Below, piece by piece: positions 52,158 through 61,367 of a stretch of DNA of 64,000 nt. Location: NCBI GenBank assembly GCA_028278405.1, contig JANQEK010000007.1:124001-188000 (forward strand). Direction: 5' to 3'. This DNA comes from Nitrospinaceae bacterium (GTDB lineage Bacteria > Nitrospinota > Nitrospinia > Nitrospinales > Nitrospinaceae). How positions within the stretch are numbered: the stretch's first letter is position 1; each line of letters opens with the position of its first letter. The notes beneath the pieces were generated by a model that was given only the letters and a program-made list of their open reading frames with translations, did no database searches and had not been told where the DNA came from. The position numbers were made by a program, and so were the translations under genes.

Positions 52158-53292
52158 GAGCCATATTTTTAAGAGAGCAGTCCAAATGGTGGGATTACTG
52201 TTGTTGGTGTTTGTAGCGTCCCCCTTGGTTTCGCAGGAGATGGAATCAACGCCATCTTTTCGCCCCGCACTGCCCGGCTATGAGTATAGTTTTCCCCGCG
52301 ACTTTTATTCACACGATGACTTCCGCATCGAGTGGTGGTATTACACCGGCCATCTTGAGGATGATACGGGTCGGTCTTTTGGATACCAGCTCACATTTTT
52401 CCGTGTGGCATTGGACGAGAAAAGCAAAGTGAATAATTCTTCGCAGTGGAAAATAGACCATATCTATTTTGCGCATATGACGCTTTCTGATATCAGCAAC
52501 AACAAGTTCTACTTTTTTGAACGTATCAATCGCGCGGGACTGGGGCAGGCGGGTGCCGCCTCGGACCAACTTAAAGTATGGAATGAAGACTGGTCTCTTT
52601 CGAGCAGTGGGCAAGCGCATCATCTAAAAGCGCAGGAGCGAGAAGTGAAGTTCGACTTGAAACTCACCCCTTCCAAGCCGCTTGTTATTCATGGGAAAGA
52701 CGGCATCAGTCAGAAAGGTGAAGCGTCGGCCAACGCGTCTCATTATTTTACTTTTACACGCATGCGGACGGAAGGGAAGGTGACTCTGAAGGACAAAACC
52801 TACCGGGTGACGGGAATAAGCTGGATGGATCACGAGTTTTCCAGCAATCAGTTGAGTGATGGGCAGATCGGATGGGACTGGTTTTCCGTCCAATTGGATA
52901 ACAATACCGAACTCATGATCTATCAGATCCGCAAAAGAAATGGAGCCATTGAACAAAACTCCAGTGGCACGTGGGTCGATACAAACGCTCGAAGTATGCA
53001 TCTGATACTCAGCGACTATTCGATTCAATCCGACAGGCAATGGATCAGCGAGCGGTCGGGAACTTCATACCCCGCCCGATGGACTCTGGAAGTCCCGAAG
53101 CACGGCATCCGTTTGGAGGTGGCACCGGAGATGGAGAATCAGGAACTTTACAACCTGCGTTCGATCGCAACCTCCTACTGGGAAGGCAGTGTGAAAGTGT
53201 CGGGAACGGTGAACGGTGAATCGGTAAAAGGCAAAGGGTATGTCGAGCTCGTGGGTTACACCCAACCCCTCAAACAGGACCTGCCGGAATAG
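52150..53292 (+). CDS. secreted lipocalin-like protein (CrtC/AttH family)
   Basis: About 380 residues. The GTG at 52150 overlaps the previous stop and has GGAG 7 bases upstream. A signal peptide follows (about 10-32, ending SPLVSQE). The body shows the AttH/CrtC hallmarks HDDFRIEWWYYTGHLEDDTG, YQLTFFRVAL, YFAHMTLSDI, VTGISWMDHEFS and GWDWFSVQLDNNTELMIYQI. Relatives include carotenoid 1,2-hydratases and many unassigned secreted proteins. Without other carotenoid genes nearby, a carotenoid role should not be assumed. Confidence 0.88.
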   Translation: MDKSHIFKRAVQMVGLLLLVFVASPLVSQEMESTPSFRPALPGYEYSFPRDFYSHDDFRIEWWYYTGHLEDDTGRSFGYQLTFFRVALDEKSKVNNSSQWKIDHIYFAHMTLSDISNNKFYFFERINRAGLGQAGAASDQLKVWNEDWSLSSSGQAHHLKAQEREVKFDLKLTPSKPLVIHGKDGISQKGEASANASHYFTFTRMRTEGKVTLKDKTYRVTGISWMDHEFSSNQLSDGQIGWDWFSVQLDNNTELMIYQIRKRNGAIEQNSSGTWVDTNARSMHLILSDYSIQSDRQWISERSGTSYPARWTLEVPKHGIRLEVAPEMENQELYNLRSIATSYWEGSVKVSGTVNGESVKGKGYVELVGYTQPLKQDLPE

Positions 53293-53293
53293 T

Positions 53294-54058
53294 CTATGTT
53301 TCCATTAAAAGGCTGAGGCACGTTACACCCCCGTCCGCTTTTTGGAATTCGCTCATTTCCGCGGGCAAGGTGGAAAACCCCTGCGCTTTAATCCGCTGCT
53401 CCAGTTTTGGAAATCCTGAGGGCAGGATTATGGAATCTCCTATTGCCAGGCAATTGGCGGCATAAGCCTCTTCTTCTTCCACTTCGATCCATTCGAACTC
53501 GCCAAACGGTTTCGTGTCCACATTCGATGGATTGATGACCAACAAGTTTTCTCTCAGGAGGCTGACCGAAGTTTTAAGGTGAAGCCCTTGCTTGACCTGC
53601 ACCGGTACGATTGATTTGGAAGTGAGTGATTGCAAAGCTGCTACAGCTTCCGGATTGGTCCGTTGTGATTGGCCGACGAATACGGTGTCCTTGGTTTGCA
53701 GGACATCACCGCCGTCAATGAATACAGGAGCCTGCAGTTGCACAATCGGAATATGCGATCGAAAGCTCTTCGCTAAAAAATTTATTTCCTCCTGACGGGT
53801 GGATTCTTTCATCGAGCAGATAATTGCCCGGCCTTCCAGCATTACCGCGTTGTCTTCAATAAAGACACTGTCAGGAAATGCGTCCAAGGGCTCCAGAACT
53901 TCCAAGGCGAGACCAAAAGATTTGAGTATTTCGCAATAGACCATGTGCTGCCGGATCGCTTTTTGGAAATCAATGGACGACTTCTCAGGATGTTTGGAAA
54001 GGGCACGGGCAAAATTTTTGGAAGGAGGACGGACCCAGGCTGAAAGAGATGGATTCAT
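53294..54058 (-). CDS. dimethylarginine dimethylaminohydrolase-like amidinohydrolase
   Basis: A 254-residue protein of the arginine-deiminase superfamily. It has FPDSVFIEDNAVMLEGRAII (acidic substrate residues), VFIDGGDVLQTKDTVFVG, LHLKTSVSLL (catalytic His) and the C-terminal GGVTCLSLLME with nucleophilic Cys. These fit DDAH, which converts N-omega-methylarginines to citrulline, or a related ornithine- or arginine-acting enzyme. The next gene downstream on the other strand ends 2 bases away. Confidence 0.88.
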   Translation of the reverse strand: MNPSLSAWVRPPSKNFARALSKHPEKSSIDFQKAIRQHMVYCEILKSFGLALEVLEPLDAFPDSVFIEDNAVMLEGRAIICSMKESTRQEEINFLAKSFRSHIPIVQLQAPVFIDGGDVLQTKDTVFVGQSQRTNPEAVAALQSLTSKSIVPVQVKQGLHLKTSVSLLRENLLVINPSNVDTKPFGEFEWIEVEEEEAYAANCLAIGDSIILPSGFPKLEQRIKAQGFSTLPAEMSEFQKADGGVTCLSLLMET

Positions 54059-54077
54059 AATTCATCAGCAAGGAAAG

Positions 54078-54509
54078 CTATTTTTTTAACCCAATGGTTC
54101 CTTTGATCATGGAAGCGGCGAGAAATTTTCCCACTCCGCTTTTGACACGGACGACGCCATTATCGCCTCCGATATGGCTGGGATACAGTTTGCCTTCTTT
54201 GTGTTCAAACAGGAAGACTAAATCCTCATCCTTGTCCTGGATCTCGATTTGCAAACCGAAGTTTTTCCCATTCCGGGAAAAATGATCTTCCACTTCGATC
54301 ACTTTAGGTTGCAAGCCCAGTTGATCCTTCCATTCGCGCAGGGTTATCCATTGCTGCGGTTCTCCTCTTTCCGACGCGACCAGCATGATGGTGCCATTGA
54401 GTTGCTCTTCGGAGAGTTGGCGCGAATCCCCGCATCCAATCAGGAAGCCAAGTGTAAGAAACAGAAAAACAAAGCCCCGGTACCCTGCAGTGAAAGCCTT
54501 GACGCTCAT
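54078..54509 (-). CDS. putative lipoprotein
   Basis: About 143 residues. A signal peptide ends in the lipobox LGFLIGCGDS, so the protein is probably lipidated and envelope-bound. The rest holds no known domain; LVFLFEHKEGKLYPSHIG and ASMIKGTIGLKK are its clearer stretches. The ATG at 54509 sits 7 bases after GAGGAG; upstream ATG 54515 and TTG 54524 are less well placed. It is encoded 19 bases upstream of the DDAH gene on the same strand. Confidence 0.65.
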   Translation of the reverse strand: MSVKAFTAGYRGFVFLFLTLGFLIGCGDSRQLSEEQLNGTIMLVASERGEPQQWITLREWKDQLGLQPKVIEVEDHFSRNGKNFGLQIEIQDKDEDLVFLFEHKEGKLYPSHIGGDNGVVRVKSGVGKFLAASMIKGTIGLKK

Positions 54510-54616
54510 GCTCATACTCCTCAAAATAATTGATTTTAATCAGTATAAGTGATCGCCGAGAAAAAGAAAGAGGCATGGCCGCTCATGAAGCTTGGCTGCG
54601 ATGTTGACGCTTGTTC

Positions 54617-55090
54617 TCAGTCGACGGTGGGGCGAATCAGCAGTTTCGACAGATACAGTTTGGTCAGGATCTTGCGGCATCCTTTGTAATTTTTCAACAT
54701 ATCTTTGCTGGGCATCAGTCCGCTTTTCGTCCGGCTCTTCTGCGCGATGTATACAATTCCGTCGACAAAAGTAAAATCGTGTTTCGTGAAGCGCATTTTT
54801 TTTCGTTGGTATTCTTCCGGATGATTGTAAAGGGCATCGAGTTTGGGTACATTTTCTTCCAGCATTTCATACAGAACACCTTCCATCATTCCCAGATTGT
54901 CCGGAACGGGAGCGATGTTGGCAAGACCCAGATTTTCCTTGCCGCCGTTATCCAGGGGAATTTTGTTGAATACCAGTCTGTAAGCTGAAAGAGAAACACT
55001 GAAGGCCGCCTCGTATTTCAATCCCGTTTGTTTGATGACCTCGGGATTCATCATTTCATCATAGGCGAACCAATTGATTAAATTGGGCAT
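54617..55090 (-). CDS. gamma-glutamylcyclotransferase-fold protein
   Basis: A 157-residue protein with the GGCT layout: NWFAYDEMMNPEVIKQTG (the YGSN-like loop), AYRLVFNKIP, GLANIAPVPDNLGMMEGVLY and KLDALYNHPEEYQRKKM. In GGCT enzymes the last block is LDxxEG with the catalytic Glu. Here the aligned residue is Tyr, with two Glu following at PEEY, so activity is uncertain. AGGAG lies 7 bases ahead of the ATG. A neighbouring role cannot be read from context. Confidence 0.72.
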   Translation of the reverse strand: MPNLINWFAYDEMMNPEVIKQTGLKYEAAFSVSLSAYRLVFNKIPLDNGGKENLGLANIAPVPDNLGMMEGVLYEMLEENVPKLDALYNHPEEYQRKKMRFTKHDFTFVDGIVYIAQKSRTKSGLMPSKDMLKNYKGCRKILTKLYLSKLLIRPTVD

Positions 55091-55339
55091 TTAAAGACTC
55101 CTGAATCTTTGCAGTAAAATTACCATCTAAATCGAAAAGCAAAAAAACCCTTTTGAATCGGGGCTTAATCGCGGAAGGTATTGATAATATCAAAAAGCGC
55201 CAAAAACATCCTTGAAAAAAACGTCACAATTGAGTAGCTTGATGCTATTATGAGCGTTCTTGGGAAGTTTCCCCGGTAATTTTCAATTCCTGATCCCTAC
55301 CATCGGGTCCAGACACATCTTTTCAAAGGAGTGGTTTCT

Positions 55340-55666
55340 ATGTCGGGAAAAATCGTCACTGTATCTGACGCTGAGTTTGAATCCTCTGTACTCCAGGGCG
55401 ATAAGCCTGCCTTGATCGACTTTTGGGCAGAGTGGTGCCAACCCTGCAAAATGCTGGCTCCTACCGTAGAGGAAATTGCGGGTGAGTATGAGGACAAAGT
55501 CTTGGTGGGCAAATTGAACGTGGATGACAACCCGGCCACTGCGACCAAATATGGAATTCGCGGCATACCGACCTTGCTGTTATTCAAGGGAGGTCAGGTC
55601 GTTCAGCAGCTCGTCGGAGTTAAATCCAAGGCCGAAATCAAAAAGGTCATTGACGAGAATATATAA
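55340..55666 (+). CDS. trxA: thioredoxin with WCQPC active site
   Basis: A 108-residue thioredoxin: ALIDFWAEWCQPCKMLAP with Cys33 and Cys36, DDNPATATKYGIRGIPTLLL with cis-Pro, and FKGGQVV. The active site reads WCQPC instead of the common WCGPC, which may shift its redox potential. AAAGGAG lies 8 bases ahead of the ATG at 55340; an in-frame GTG at 55331 would lie inside the binding site. An intrinsic terminator follows. Confidence 0.95.
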   Translation: MSGKIVTVSDAEFESSVLQGDKPALIDFWAEWCQPCKMLAPTVEEIAGEYEDKVLVGKLNVDDNPATATKYGIRGIPTLLLFKGGQVVQQLVGVKSKAEIKKVIDENI

Positions 55667-55682
55667 GATTTCAGATTGACCC

Positions 55683-55712
55683 GCCCTCGGATTTTTTCCG
55701 GGGGCTTTTTTT
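55683..55712 (+). terminator. intrinsic terminator after the thioredoxin gene
   Basis: GCCCTCGG (55683-55690) and CCGGGGGC (55698-55705) form an 8-bp stem with one G-T pair, followed by seven T. It lies 17 bases after the stop codon. Confidence 0.85.
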
Positions 55713-55730
55713 ATGGAATGGGGTTTGGAA

Positions 55731-56732
55731 TCAAGTTGTGGAGGCCGATTCCAGGACGGGGACCAAGCCGAGGTTTTCGATCATTTCAATATCCCGTTTG
55801 GGATCCTGACCTTTGGTGGTCAGGTAATTGCCGCCTAAAATACCGTTAGCTCCCGCGGCAAATAGTTTCTCCTGTTGATTGGCAAACACTTCTTCCCGTC
55901 CGCCGCACACGAACAAGTCCATCCGAGGCATTGCCAGTCGGTGCAGGGCAATGGTACGGAGCGCTTCGTACAGTTCTATATGCTCCATGTTTTCGGTTGC
56001 CGTGCCCTTGAGAGGTTTCAGGAAATTGATGGGATAGGAGTCGGTTTCCAGATCTTTCACATCGAATACCATTTCCACCCGTTGCTCGTAAGTTTCTCCC
56101 ATCCCGAAGATTCCGCCGACACAGACATGAAGCCCTGCTTCTTTCGCGTTGAGAACAGCCTGTACCTCATCCTGATACGAATGGGTGGTGACGATATTTT
56201 CGAAATGACTGGCCGCGGTTTCAACGTTGTGGTGGAACCGGTCGAGCCCTGCCGCTTTCAGTTCCTTCAGGTGTTCAGTGCTCATCAGTCCCAGCGAACA
56301 GCACACCTCGATTTTGGTTTCGGCCTTGATCATTTTGATGGCCTTGATCAGGGTGTCCAGCTCCTGGCGATCGGTCATGGCAGTGCCTGAGGTGACGATG
56401 GAAAACTCGTTGGACCCGAAGGCTTCGGCTTCTTTCGCGGCGGCGAGGATTTCTTCGGGATTCATCAAACCGTATTCCGGGGAGTCTGTTTCAAATTTCG
56501 ATGATTGGGCGCAAAACCCACAATCTTCCGGGCATTTGCCGGACTTGGCGTTGACGATCGAACAGATTTTTACCGCATTGCCCATATACCGGTCGCGGAT
56601 CCGGTTGGTGCCCTCGAACAGAACCTCCAGCTCCTCATGGTCCAGAGTGCCGAGTTCCAGCGCTTGCTCGCGTGAAATCCCCTGGCCGGCAAGACCGGCA
56701 TCTATCATCGATTCGATCAATTCTTTACGCAT
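55731..56732 (-). CDS. bioB: biotin synthase BioB
   Basis: About 333 residues. The radical SAM cluster is C67-x3-C71-x2-C74 (CPEDCGFC), and the second-cluster and SAM elements SKFETD, VCCSLGLMS, HHNVETAASHFENI and GIFGMGETYEQRVEM are all present. BioB inserts sulfur into dethiobiotin as the last step of biotin synthesis. The ATG at 56732 (MRKELIES) matches family starts better than a GTG at 56798. No other bio gene is adjacent. Confidence 0.95.
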   Translation of the reverse strand: MRKELIESMIDAGLAGQGISREQALELGTLDHEELEVLFEGTNRIRDRYMGNAVKICSIVNAKSGKCPEDCGFCAQSSKFETDSPEYGLMNPEEILAAAKEAEAFGSNEFSIVTSGTAMTDRQELDTLIKAIKMIKAETKIEVCCSLGLMSTEHLKELKAAGLDRFHHNVETAASHFENIVTTHSYQDEVQAVLNAKEAGLHVCVGGIFGMGETYEQRVEMVFDVKDLETDSYPINFLKPLKGTATENMEHIELYEALRTIALHRLAMPRMDLFVCGGREEVFANQQEKLFAAGANGILGGNYLTTKGQDPKRDIEMIENLGLVPVLESASTT

Positions 56733-56821
56733 ATTCGAAATCCGGAAATTGAGTGGATAATTTAGGGCATCCGCTTGTGGGATGCAAAAGTCTAGCACAC
56801 CCCTCGATTGAATGCCAAAAC

Positions 56822-56843
56822 CAAAAAGCGGCGCATCGCCGCT
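56822..56843 (-). terminator. intrinsic terminator after the YyaL-type gene
   Basis: AGCGGCG/CGCCGCT (56827-56833 and 56837-56843) form a perfect 7-bp stem with a 3-base loop. Read leftward it is followed by TTTTGG. It ends the aroA-yyaL-type transcript before bioB. Confidence 0.75.
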
Positions 56844-56886
56844 GATAAATTTAAAACCCTAGGATGCGGTCAACGATTATCGATAG

Positions 56887-58998
56887 TTATAACCGGTCAG
56901 CAAGTTTCCCCTCCCCGTCAGGGGAGCGGTAGTCGTCCAGCAGCGCTTTCAATTCCCCGGTGGAAGTGACCGGTGCACGACAAGTGCCGTGTTCACAGAC
57001 GTAAGCCGTGCTTTTTCCATCGATCACCTTTTTGTCAGCTAGAAGCGGGATGCGTTGTTTTTCCGAGGCGTCCTCCCAGGCAAACGCAAATACCGCATTC
57101 GGGAAGAACCCGGTGCGGATAAGTTTCAGCATGTCGTCAGCGGATGCGTGATCACGCGGTGCGACGATGGCCACTTCTTTTTTCCCGGACAAATACAGAT
57201 GCAGGGCTTGCATCATGAACGGGGAGTTGAGGCCGTATTCCATCATTTCGACGAAAAACGCTACGAAAATATTTTCTGCCCGCTTCTCCAACTCCAGATC
57301 AAGTTTGTACGCGGATAATTTCAACAAAGCCAGAGCGGCGTTGCTGTTGCCGGAGGGTTCGACGCCGTCGTAACCGGAAATCTGCCGAACAATCAAATTT
57401 TCGCCGTCATCGGCAGTTTCATAATAAGCATGCGGTGCTTTAAACTTTTCTTCGACCGTTTGCATCAGCTCTGCGGCCTTGTCGATGTAATCGGGATTGT
57501 AGGTTGCTTCGTACACTTCCAAACAAGCGACGGCAATGGAGGAGTAATCGAACAGATAACCGTCGTACCGTGCTTGACCGTCACGCCACCGTCTCAGTAA
57601 CTTGCCTTCATCGGTGTGCAGGTGTTCCCAGATAAATGCCAGCGCTTTTTCCGCCCGGACGATACGGTCGTCATCACCCAACACGCGTCCGGTCCGGGCC
57701 ATGGCGGAGATCATCAGGCCGTTCCACGAGGTCAGTATCTTGTCATCCAATAGGGGACGGATACGCTTGCTGCGGGTTTCTAACAGGATTTTTCGACCCT
57801 TGGCGATTTCTTTTTTGACTATGGTCGTATCCAAACCCTGCTCTTTCGCCAGTTGTTCCGGTGAGCGAGTGACGTTCAGGATATTGTTGTGCTCCCAGTT
57901 TCCTTGCTGGGTGACATTGTAAAAAGGAATGACGATGCTTGCGGTTTGGCGGTCCAGGAGTTGTTCGATTTCGCCTTGCGACCACACGTAAAACTTCCCT
58001 TCCACGCCTTCGCTGTCGGCGTCTTCTGCGCTGTAAAATCCGCCATCGGGATGTGTCATATCCCGGTCGATGTACTCCAGCACGTCGTTGGCGTATTCCG
58101 CGTATTCGGGATTTCCCGTCACTTGACAGGCTTCTATCAGAGCGGTGACAAACAGCGAGTTGTCGTACAACATTTTTTCAAAGTGCGGGACCAGCCATTG
58201 ATAGTCGGTGCTGTAGCGCGCCAGGCCGCCGCCGATCTGGTCGTAGATACCGCCATGCTTCATGGCTTTCAGGGTATTCTCCACCATCTCCAGACTGGAC
58301 GCGTTACCGGTACGGTGATGGTTTCTGAGAAGCAGGGACAGTCCCATCGACGGGGGAAATTTATTCTGCGGTTGGAAACGGAATCCGTGATGCAGTGTAT
58401 CGTACTGATCGCCATACAGCTGTCGGGCTTTGTCCTCGCCTTGAAAGCCCAGCGAATCCAGTTCTCCACTCGGTTCCTGCTTTGCCGTGTCTTTGAGATA
58501 GTTGATCAGGCCGTCGGTTTGCTTGGTGACTTTATCCTGATCGTTCTTCCAAGTGTTGTCGAGGAAGCGGAGCACGTCGGCAAACGATGGCAGGTTAAAC
58601 TTCCGCACTGGCGGAAAATAGGTGCCCCCGTAAAACGGAACGCCATCCGGAGTGACAAATACATTCAGAGGCCAACCCCCCTGCTGGCCCAGCGCCTGGA
58701 TGGCTTTCATATAAATGCTGTCGACGTCCGGCCGCTCTTCACGGTCGACTTTGATGGCATAGAAATTAGCGTTGAGGAATTCCGCCAGTTCCGGGTCTTC
58801 AAACGATTCCCGTTCCATGACATGGCACCAATGACAGGTCGCATAGCCGATACTGACCAGCACCGGCTTGTTTTCTTTTTTGGCGAGAGTGAATGCTTCA
58901 TCACCCCACGGGTACCAGTTGACCGGATTGTGAGCGTGTTGCAGAAGGTAGGGGCTTTTTTCGTGAATCAGTTGATTGGTATATTTGGGGTCACCCAT
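56887..58998 (-). CDS. thioredoxin-domain DUF255 protein (YyaL/SPATA20-like)
   Basis: A 703-residue protein. Residues 1-165 are a thioredoxin-like DUF255 domain with the redox pair in [32 protein letters not shown] and [13 protein letters not shown]. The remainder is an (alpha/alpha)-barrel like N-acylglucosamine 2-epimerases: [42 protein letters not shown] and [13 protein letters not shown]. Length and order match YyaL and SPATA20 proteins, whose function is unknown. It overlaps the aroA end by 8 bases. Confidence 0.93.
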   Translation of the reverse strand: MGDPKYTNQLIHEKSPYLLQHAHNPVNWYPWGDEAFTLAKKENKPVLVSIGYATCHWCHVMERESFEDPELAEFLNANFYAIKVDREERPDVDSIYMKAIQALGQQGGWPLNVFVTPDGVPFYGGTYFPPVRKFNLPSFADVLRFLDNTWKNDQDKVTKQTDGLINYLKDTAKQEPSGELDSLGFQGEDKARQLYGDQYDTLHHGFRFQPQNKFPPSMGLSLLLRNHHRTGNASSLEMVENTLKAMKHGGIYDQIGGGLARYSTDYQWLVPHFEKMLYDNSLFVTALIEACQVTGNPEYAEYANDVLEYIDRDMTHPDGGFYSAEDADSEGVEGKFYVWSQGEIEQLLDRQTASIVIPFYNVTQQGNWEHNNILNVTRSPEQLAKEQGLDTTIVKKEIAKGRKILLETRSKRIRPLLDDKILTSWNGLMISAMARTGRVLGDDDRIVRAEKALAFIWEHLHTDEGKLLRRWRDGQARYDGYLFDYSSIAVACLEVYEATYNPDYIDKAAELMQTVEEKFKAPHAYYETADDGENLIVRQISGYDGVEPSGNSNAALALLKLSAYKLDLELEKRAENIFVAFFVEMMEYGLNSPFMMQALHLYLSGKKEVAIVAPRDHASADDMLKLIRTGFFPNAVFAFAWEDASEKQRIPLLADKKVIDGKSTAYVCEHGTCRAPVTSTGELKALLDDYRSPDGEGKLADRL

Positions 58999-60250
58999 AG
59001 AGTTCTTGAAAGCGTTCGAAGAAATCTGGAAACGATTTGTCGACGCACCGGGGATTTTTGATTTTCACTCCCGGAATACCGAGGCCGGCCACCGCGAAGC
59101 TCATCGCCATGCGATGGTCATCGTAGGTCTCCACCTCGACGGGTGTGTGCGTTCCTGGATCGATGATGATGAAGTCCTCTCCAGCTTCGACTGTGGCACC
59201 GAGCCGGGTCAGTTCGTTCGCCAATGCTGCGATCCGGTCCGTTTCTTTGATTCTAAGGTTCTTGATTCCGGTCATCGTGGTTTTCCCTTTTGCGAACAAC
59301 GCCACCACCGCCAGGGTCTGCACCACATCCGGCATGTCGTTCATATGGATGGTGATTCCGCGCAAAGGATTTCCAAAAACGGTTATTTTTTCTCCCGAAC
59401 GTTTCACTTCACAACCCATTTGCTTGAGCGCGTCCGGGAAATGGATGTCCCCCTGGACGCTCTCCGGGTTGAGATGAGTAACCGATACTTCGCCTCCGGT
59501 AACCGCTGCGGCTGCAAAGAAATAGGAGGCGCTGGAAGCGTCGCCTTCCACGGTATAGGACTGCGCCCGGTAGCGCTGGCCGGCGGGGATGGTGAATTTC
59601 CGGTAGAACTCATTTAATACAGATACCCCGAAGGTCTGCATGATGTCGAGGGTGATGTCGACATAAGACTTGGACGTAAGCTCACCCTCGATTTCTATAA
59701 CCGTATCGTTCTGAAAGTAAGGGGCGGAAAGCAGTAGGGAAGTGAGGTATTGACTGCTCTTGTCCCCGGCCAGTGAAATCGACCCGCCGGGTGGGCTCCC
59801 GCCATGAATTTCGATGGGGGGACAGCCGTTATTCTTGATGGATTCGGTTTTCAAATTCATTTGCTGGAGACAGGTCAGCAGGTCTTCAATGGGTCTCTCC
59901 TGCATGCGCTCGTCTCCCGTCAAGCGAGTGATTCCAGGAGCGAGGGTGGCGAAGGTAGTCAGGAATCGCATGGTGGTTCCGGCATTGCCGATAAAGATTT
60001 CTTCCTCAGGAACCTTCAGATTACCTCCCTGACCTTGAACCACAGCCGTTCTTTCCCCCTCTTCCACCGGGACGCCGAATTGGAGGAGGGCTTTTCTCAT
60101 GTATCGGGTATCGTCGCTGAACAGCGGGTCCTCCAAACGCACGGTTCCATCTGCCAAAGCGGCTACGATATAGGCGCGGTTGGTGTAACTCTTGGACGGC
60201 GGGGCGGCCAAGGTGGCGTGTATACCTGAAGCGGGCTTGATTTCGATCAA
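58991..60250 (-). CDS. aroA: 3-phosphoshikimate 1-carboxyvinyltransferase (EPSP synthase)
   Basis: A 419-residue EPSP synthase of the shikimate pathway, forming EPSP from shikimate 3-phosphate and PEP. Motifs include [73 protein letters not shown] and [11 protein letters not shown]. The best start is TTG at 60250 (LIEIKPASG), with GAGG 5 bases upstream. It is co-transcribed with the YyaL-type gene by an 8-base overlap. No other aro gene is nearby. Confidence 0.96.
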   Translation of the reverse strand: MIEIKPASGIHATLAAPPSKSYTNRAYIVAALADGTVRLEDPLFSDDTRYMRKALLQFGVPVEEGERTAVVQGQGGNLKVPEEEIFIGNAGTTMRFLTTFATLAPGITRLTGDERMQERPIEDLLTCLQQMNLKTESIKNNGCPPIEIHGGSPPGGSISLAGDKSSQYLTSLLLSAPYFQNDTVIEIEGELTSKSYVDITLDIMQTFGVSVLNEFYRKFTIPAGQRYRAQSYTVEGDASSASYFFAAAAVTGGEVSVTHLNPESVQGDIHFPDALKQMGCEVKRSGEKITVFGNPLRGITIHMNDMPDVVQTLAVVALFAKGKTTMTGIKNLRIKETDRIAALANELTRLGATVEAGEDFIIIDPGTHTPVEVETYDDHRMAMSFAVAGLGIPGVKIKNPRCVDKSFPDFFERFQELYG

Positions 60251-60440
60251 GAAAACCTCGTACGACGAATTGACAGGTTCAAACCATACGTAAACGGGGC
60301 AACTATATCACAAAGCTCCCCGCCGGATTCCGCTTGCTTGTATCCCCATAGGGGTTTTGCTATGATGGCCCGATTAAGCGGATCAGGATCAAATACTTGA
60401 TTTTAAGATTCAAGGCAGTTTCCGCTGTGCAGGAAAGAGT

Positions 60441-60737
60441 ATGCAAAAGCTAATATCCAAATGGCGCGCTCTGGTGGCTTGGTGGGAGAAGAAGCCGATC
60501 GAGGAACAAAAGCGGCTCAAATCTTTCATTCCCTGGGCTCTTTACGCCTTTGCTGTTTTATATGGCGTGGTTTATCTATCCATCCTTAATTCCGTCAACC
60601 GGTATAAAACCGGCACCACAGTCAAAAGCTGGTTCGGGGGTGATTTACCTGAAGTCGAGCGCCAGAAAATGCAGCAGGCCAAGGATATTGAGGACAGTTT
60701 CAAAGAATTACGCAAGCGGGTTTCCGGAAATCGGTAG
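60441..60737 (+). CDS. small hypothetical membrane protein
   Basis: A 98-residue protein with one TM segment (about 30-48, SFIPWALYAFAVLYGVVYL), a charged N-terminus and an acidic-basic coiled C-terminus (ERQKMQQAKDIEDSFKELRK). No family is recognised. GGAAAG precedes the ATG. It is the first of four rightward genes and lies 41 bases ahead of the DUF4149 gene, so co-transcription is likely. Confidence 0.65.
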   Translation: MQKLISKWRALVAWWEKKPIEEQKRLKSFIPWALYAFAVLYGVVYLSILNSVNRYKTGTTVKSWFGGDLPEVERQKMQQAKDIEDSFKELRKRVSGNR

Positions 60738-60778
60738 AATCTGAAAGAGGAGGCGGATTGTAACCGATCCGTTCTACG

Positions 60779-61318
60779 ATGAAGCGTCTCATCTTTTTTT
60801 CCAACTGGCTATACCTGTTTTCCCTGTCTCTCTGGGTTGGGGGAATGTTTTTGCTGGGGATTCTTACGGAAATCGTGGTTCGCGTCAAACTCAAAGACCA
60901 AAAACCCCTGGCCAGCAACATCATGAACGGCATCATGGATGCATTTAACGTTCATATCATTTACTGGTGCATGGGTTTGATGGTTGCCGCAGTCGTGATT
61001 AAATTTCTCGCGGATAAAAATGGATGGGCGGGTTACAAGGAACCGGCAGTCACCAGGAAAAAATACACCAAGGAAGTATTTCTGGCCATTATGGTGGTAT
61101 TGGCTCTTTATATTGGAAGCGTTTTGCGACCGCAAATGCACAACCTGGACCAGCAGAAAAAAGCCAACCCCGCTGATCAGCGCCTGCAGGTCCGGTTCGA
61201 CAGTTATCACAGTCAATTGACTTGGCTTTATACCGTGAATATGATCCTGGGTCTTTCCCTGTTTTATATTCACGGAAAGGAAATGACCCGGTTTAAAGAA
61301 GATTCCGGAACCGAATAG
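60779..61318 (+). CDS. DUF4149 family membrane protein
   Basis: A 179-residue protein with four TM segments: LYLFSLSLWVGGMFLLGIL, IIYWCMGLMVAAVVIKFL, VFLAIMVVLALYIGSVL and LTWLYTVNMILGLSLFYI. The LWVGG in TM1 and the LRPQMH after TM3 are typical of DUF4149, found in many bacteria with no assigned role. Weak start signal. The next gene lies 49 bases downstream. Confidence 0.78.
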   Translation: MKRLIFFSNWLYLFSLSLWVGGMFLLGILTEIVVRVKLKDQKPLASNIMNGIMDAFNVHIIYWCMGLMVAAVVIKFLADKNGWAGYKEPAVTRKKYTKEVFLAIMVVLALYIGSVLRPQMHNLDQQKKANPADQRLQVRFDSYHSQLTWLYTVNMILGLSLFYIHGKEMTRFKEDSGTE

Positions 61319-61367
61319 GATTCTTTCCCTAAATTCCATTCACCGCAGGAAGATTTTATTTTTATTG

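Noticed and set aside
57889-59061. A 390-codon plus-strand open frame
   Set aside because: It lies fully antisense to the YyaL-type gene, whose motifs are clear, and has no recognisable sequence or start signal. The same applies to long antisense frames at 5012-5863, 29374-30150, 34513-35265 and 37151-38542.
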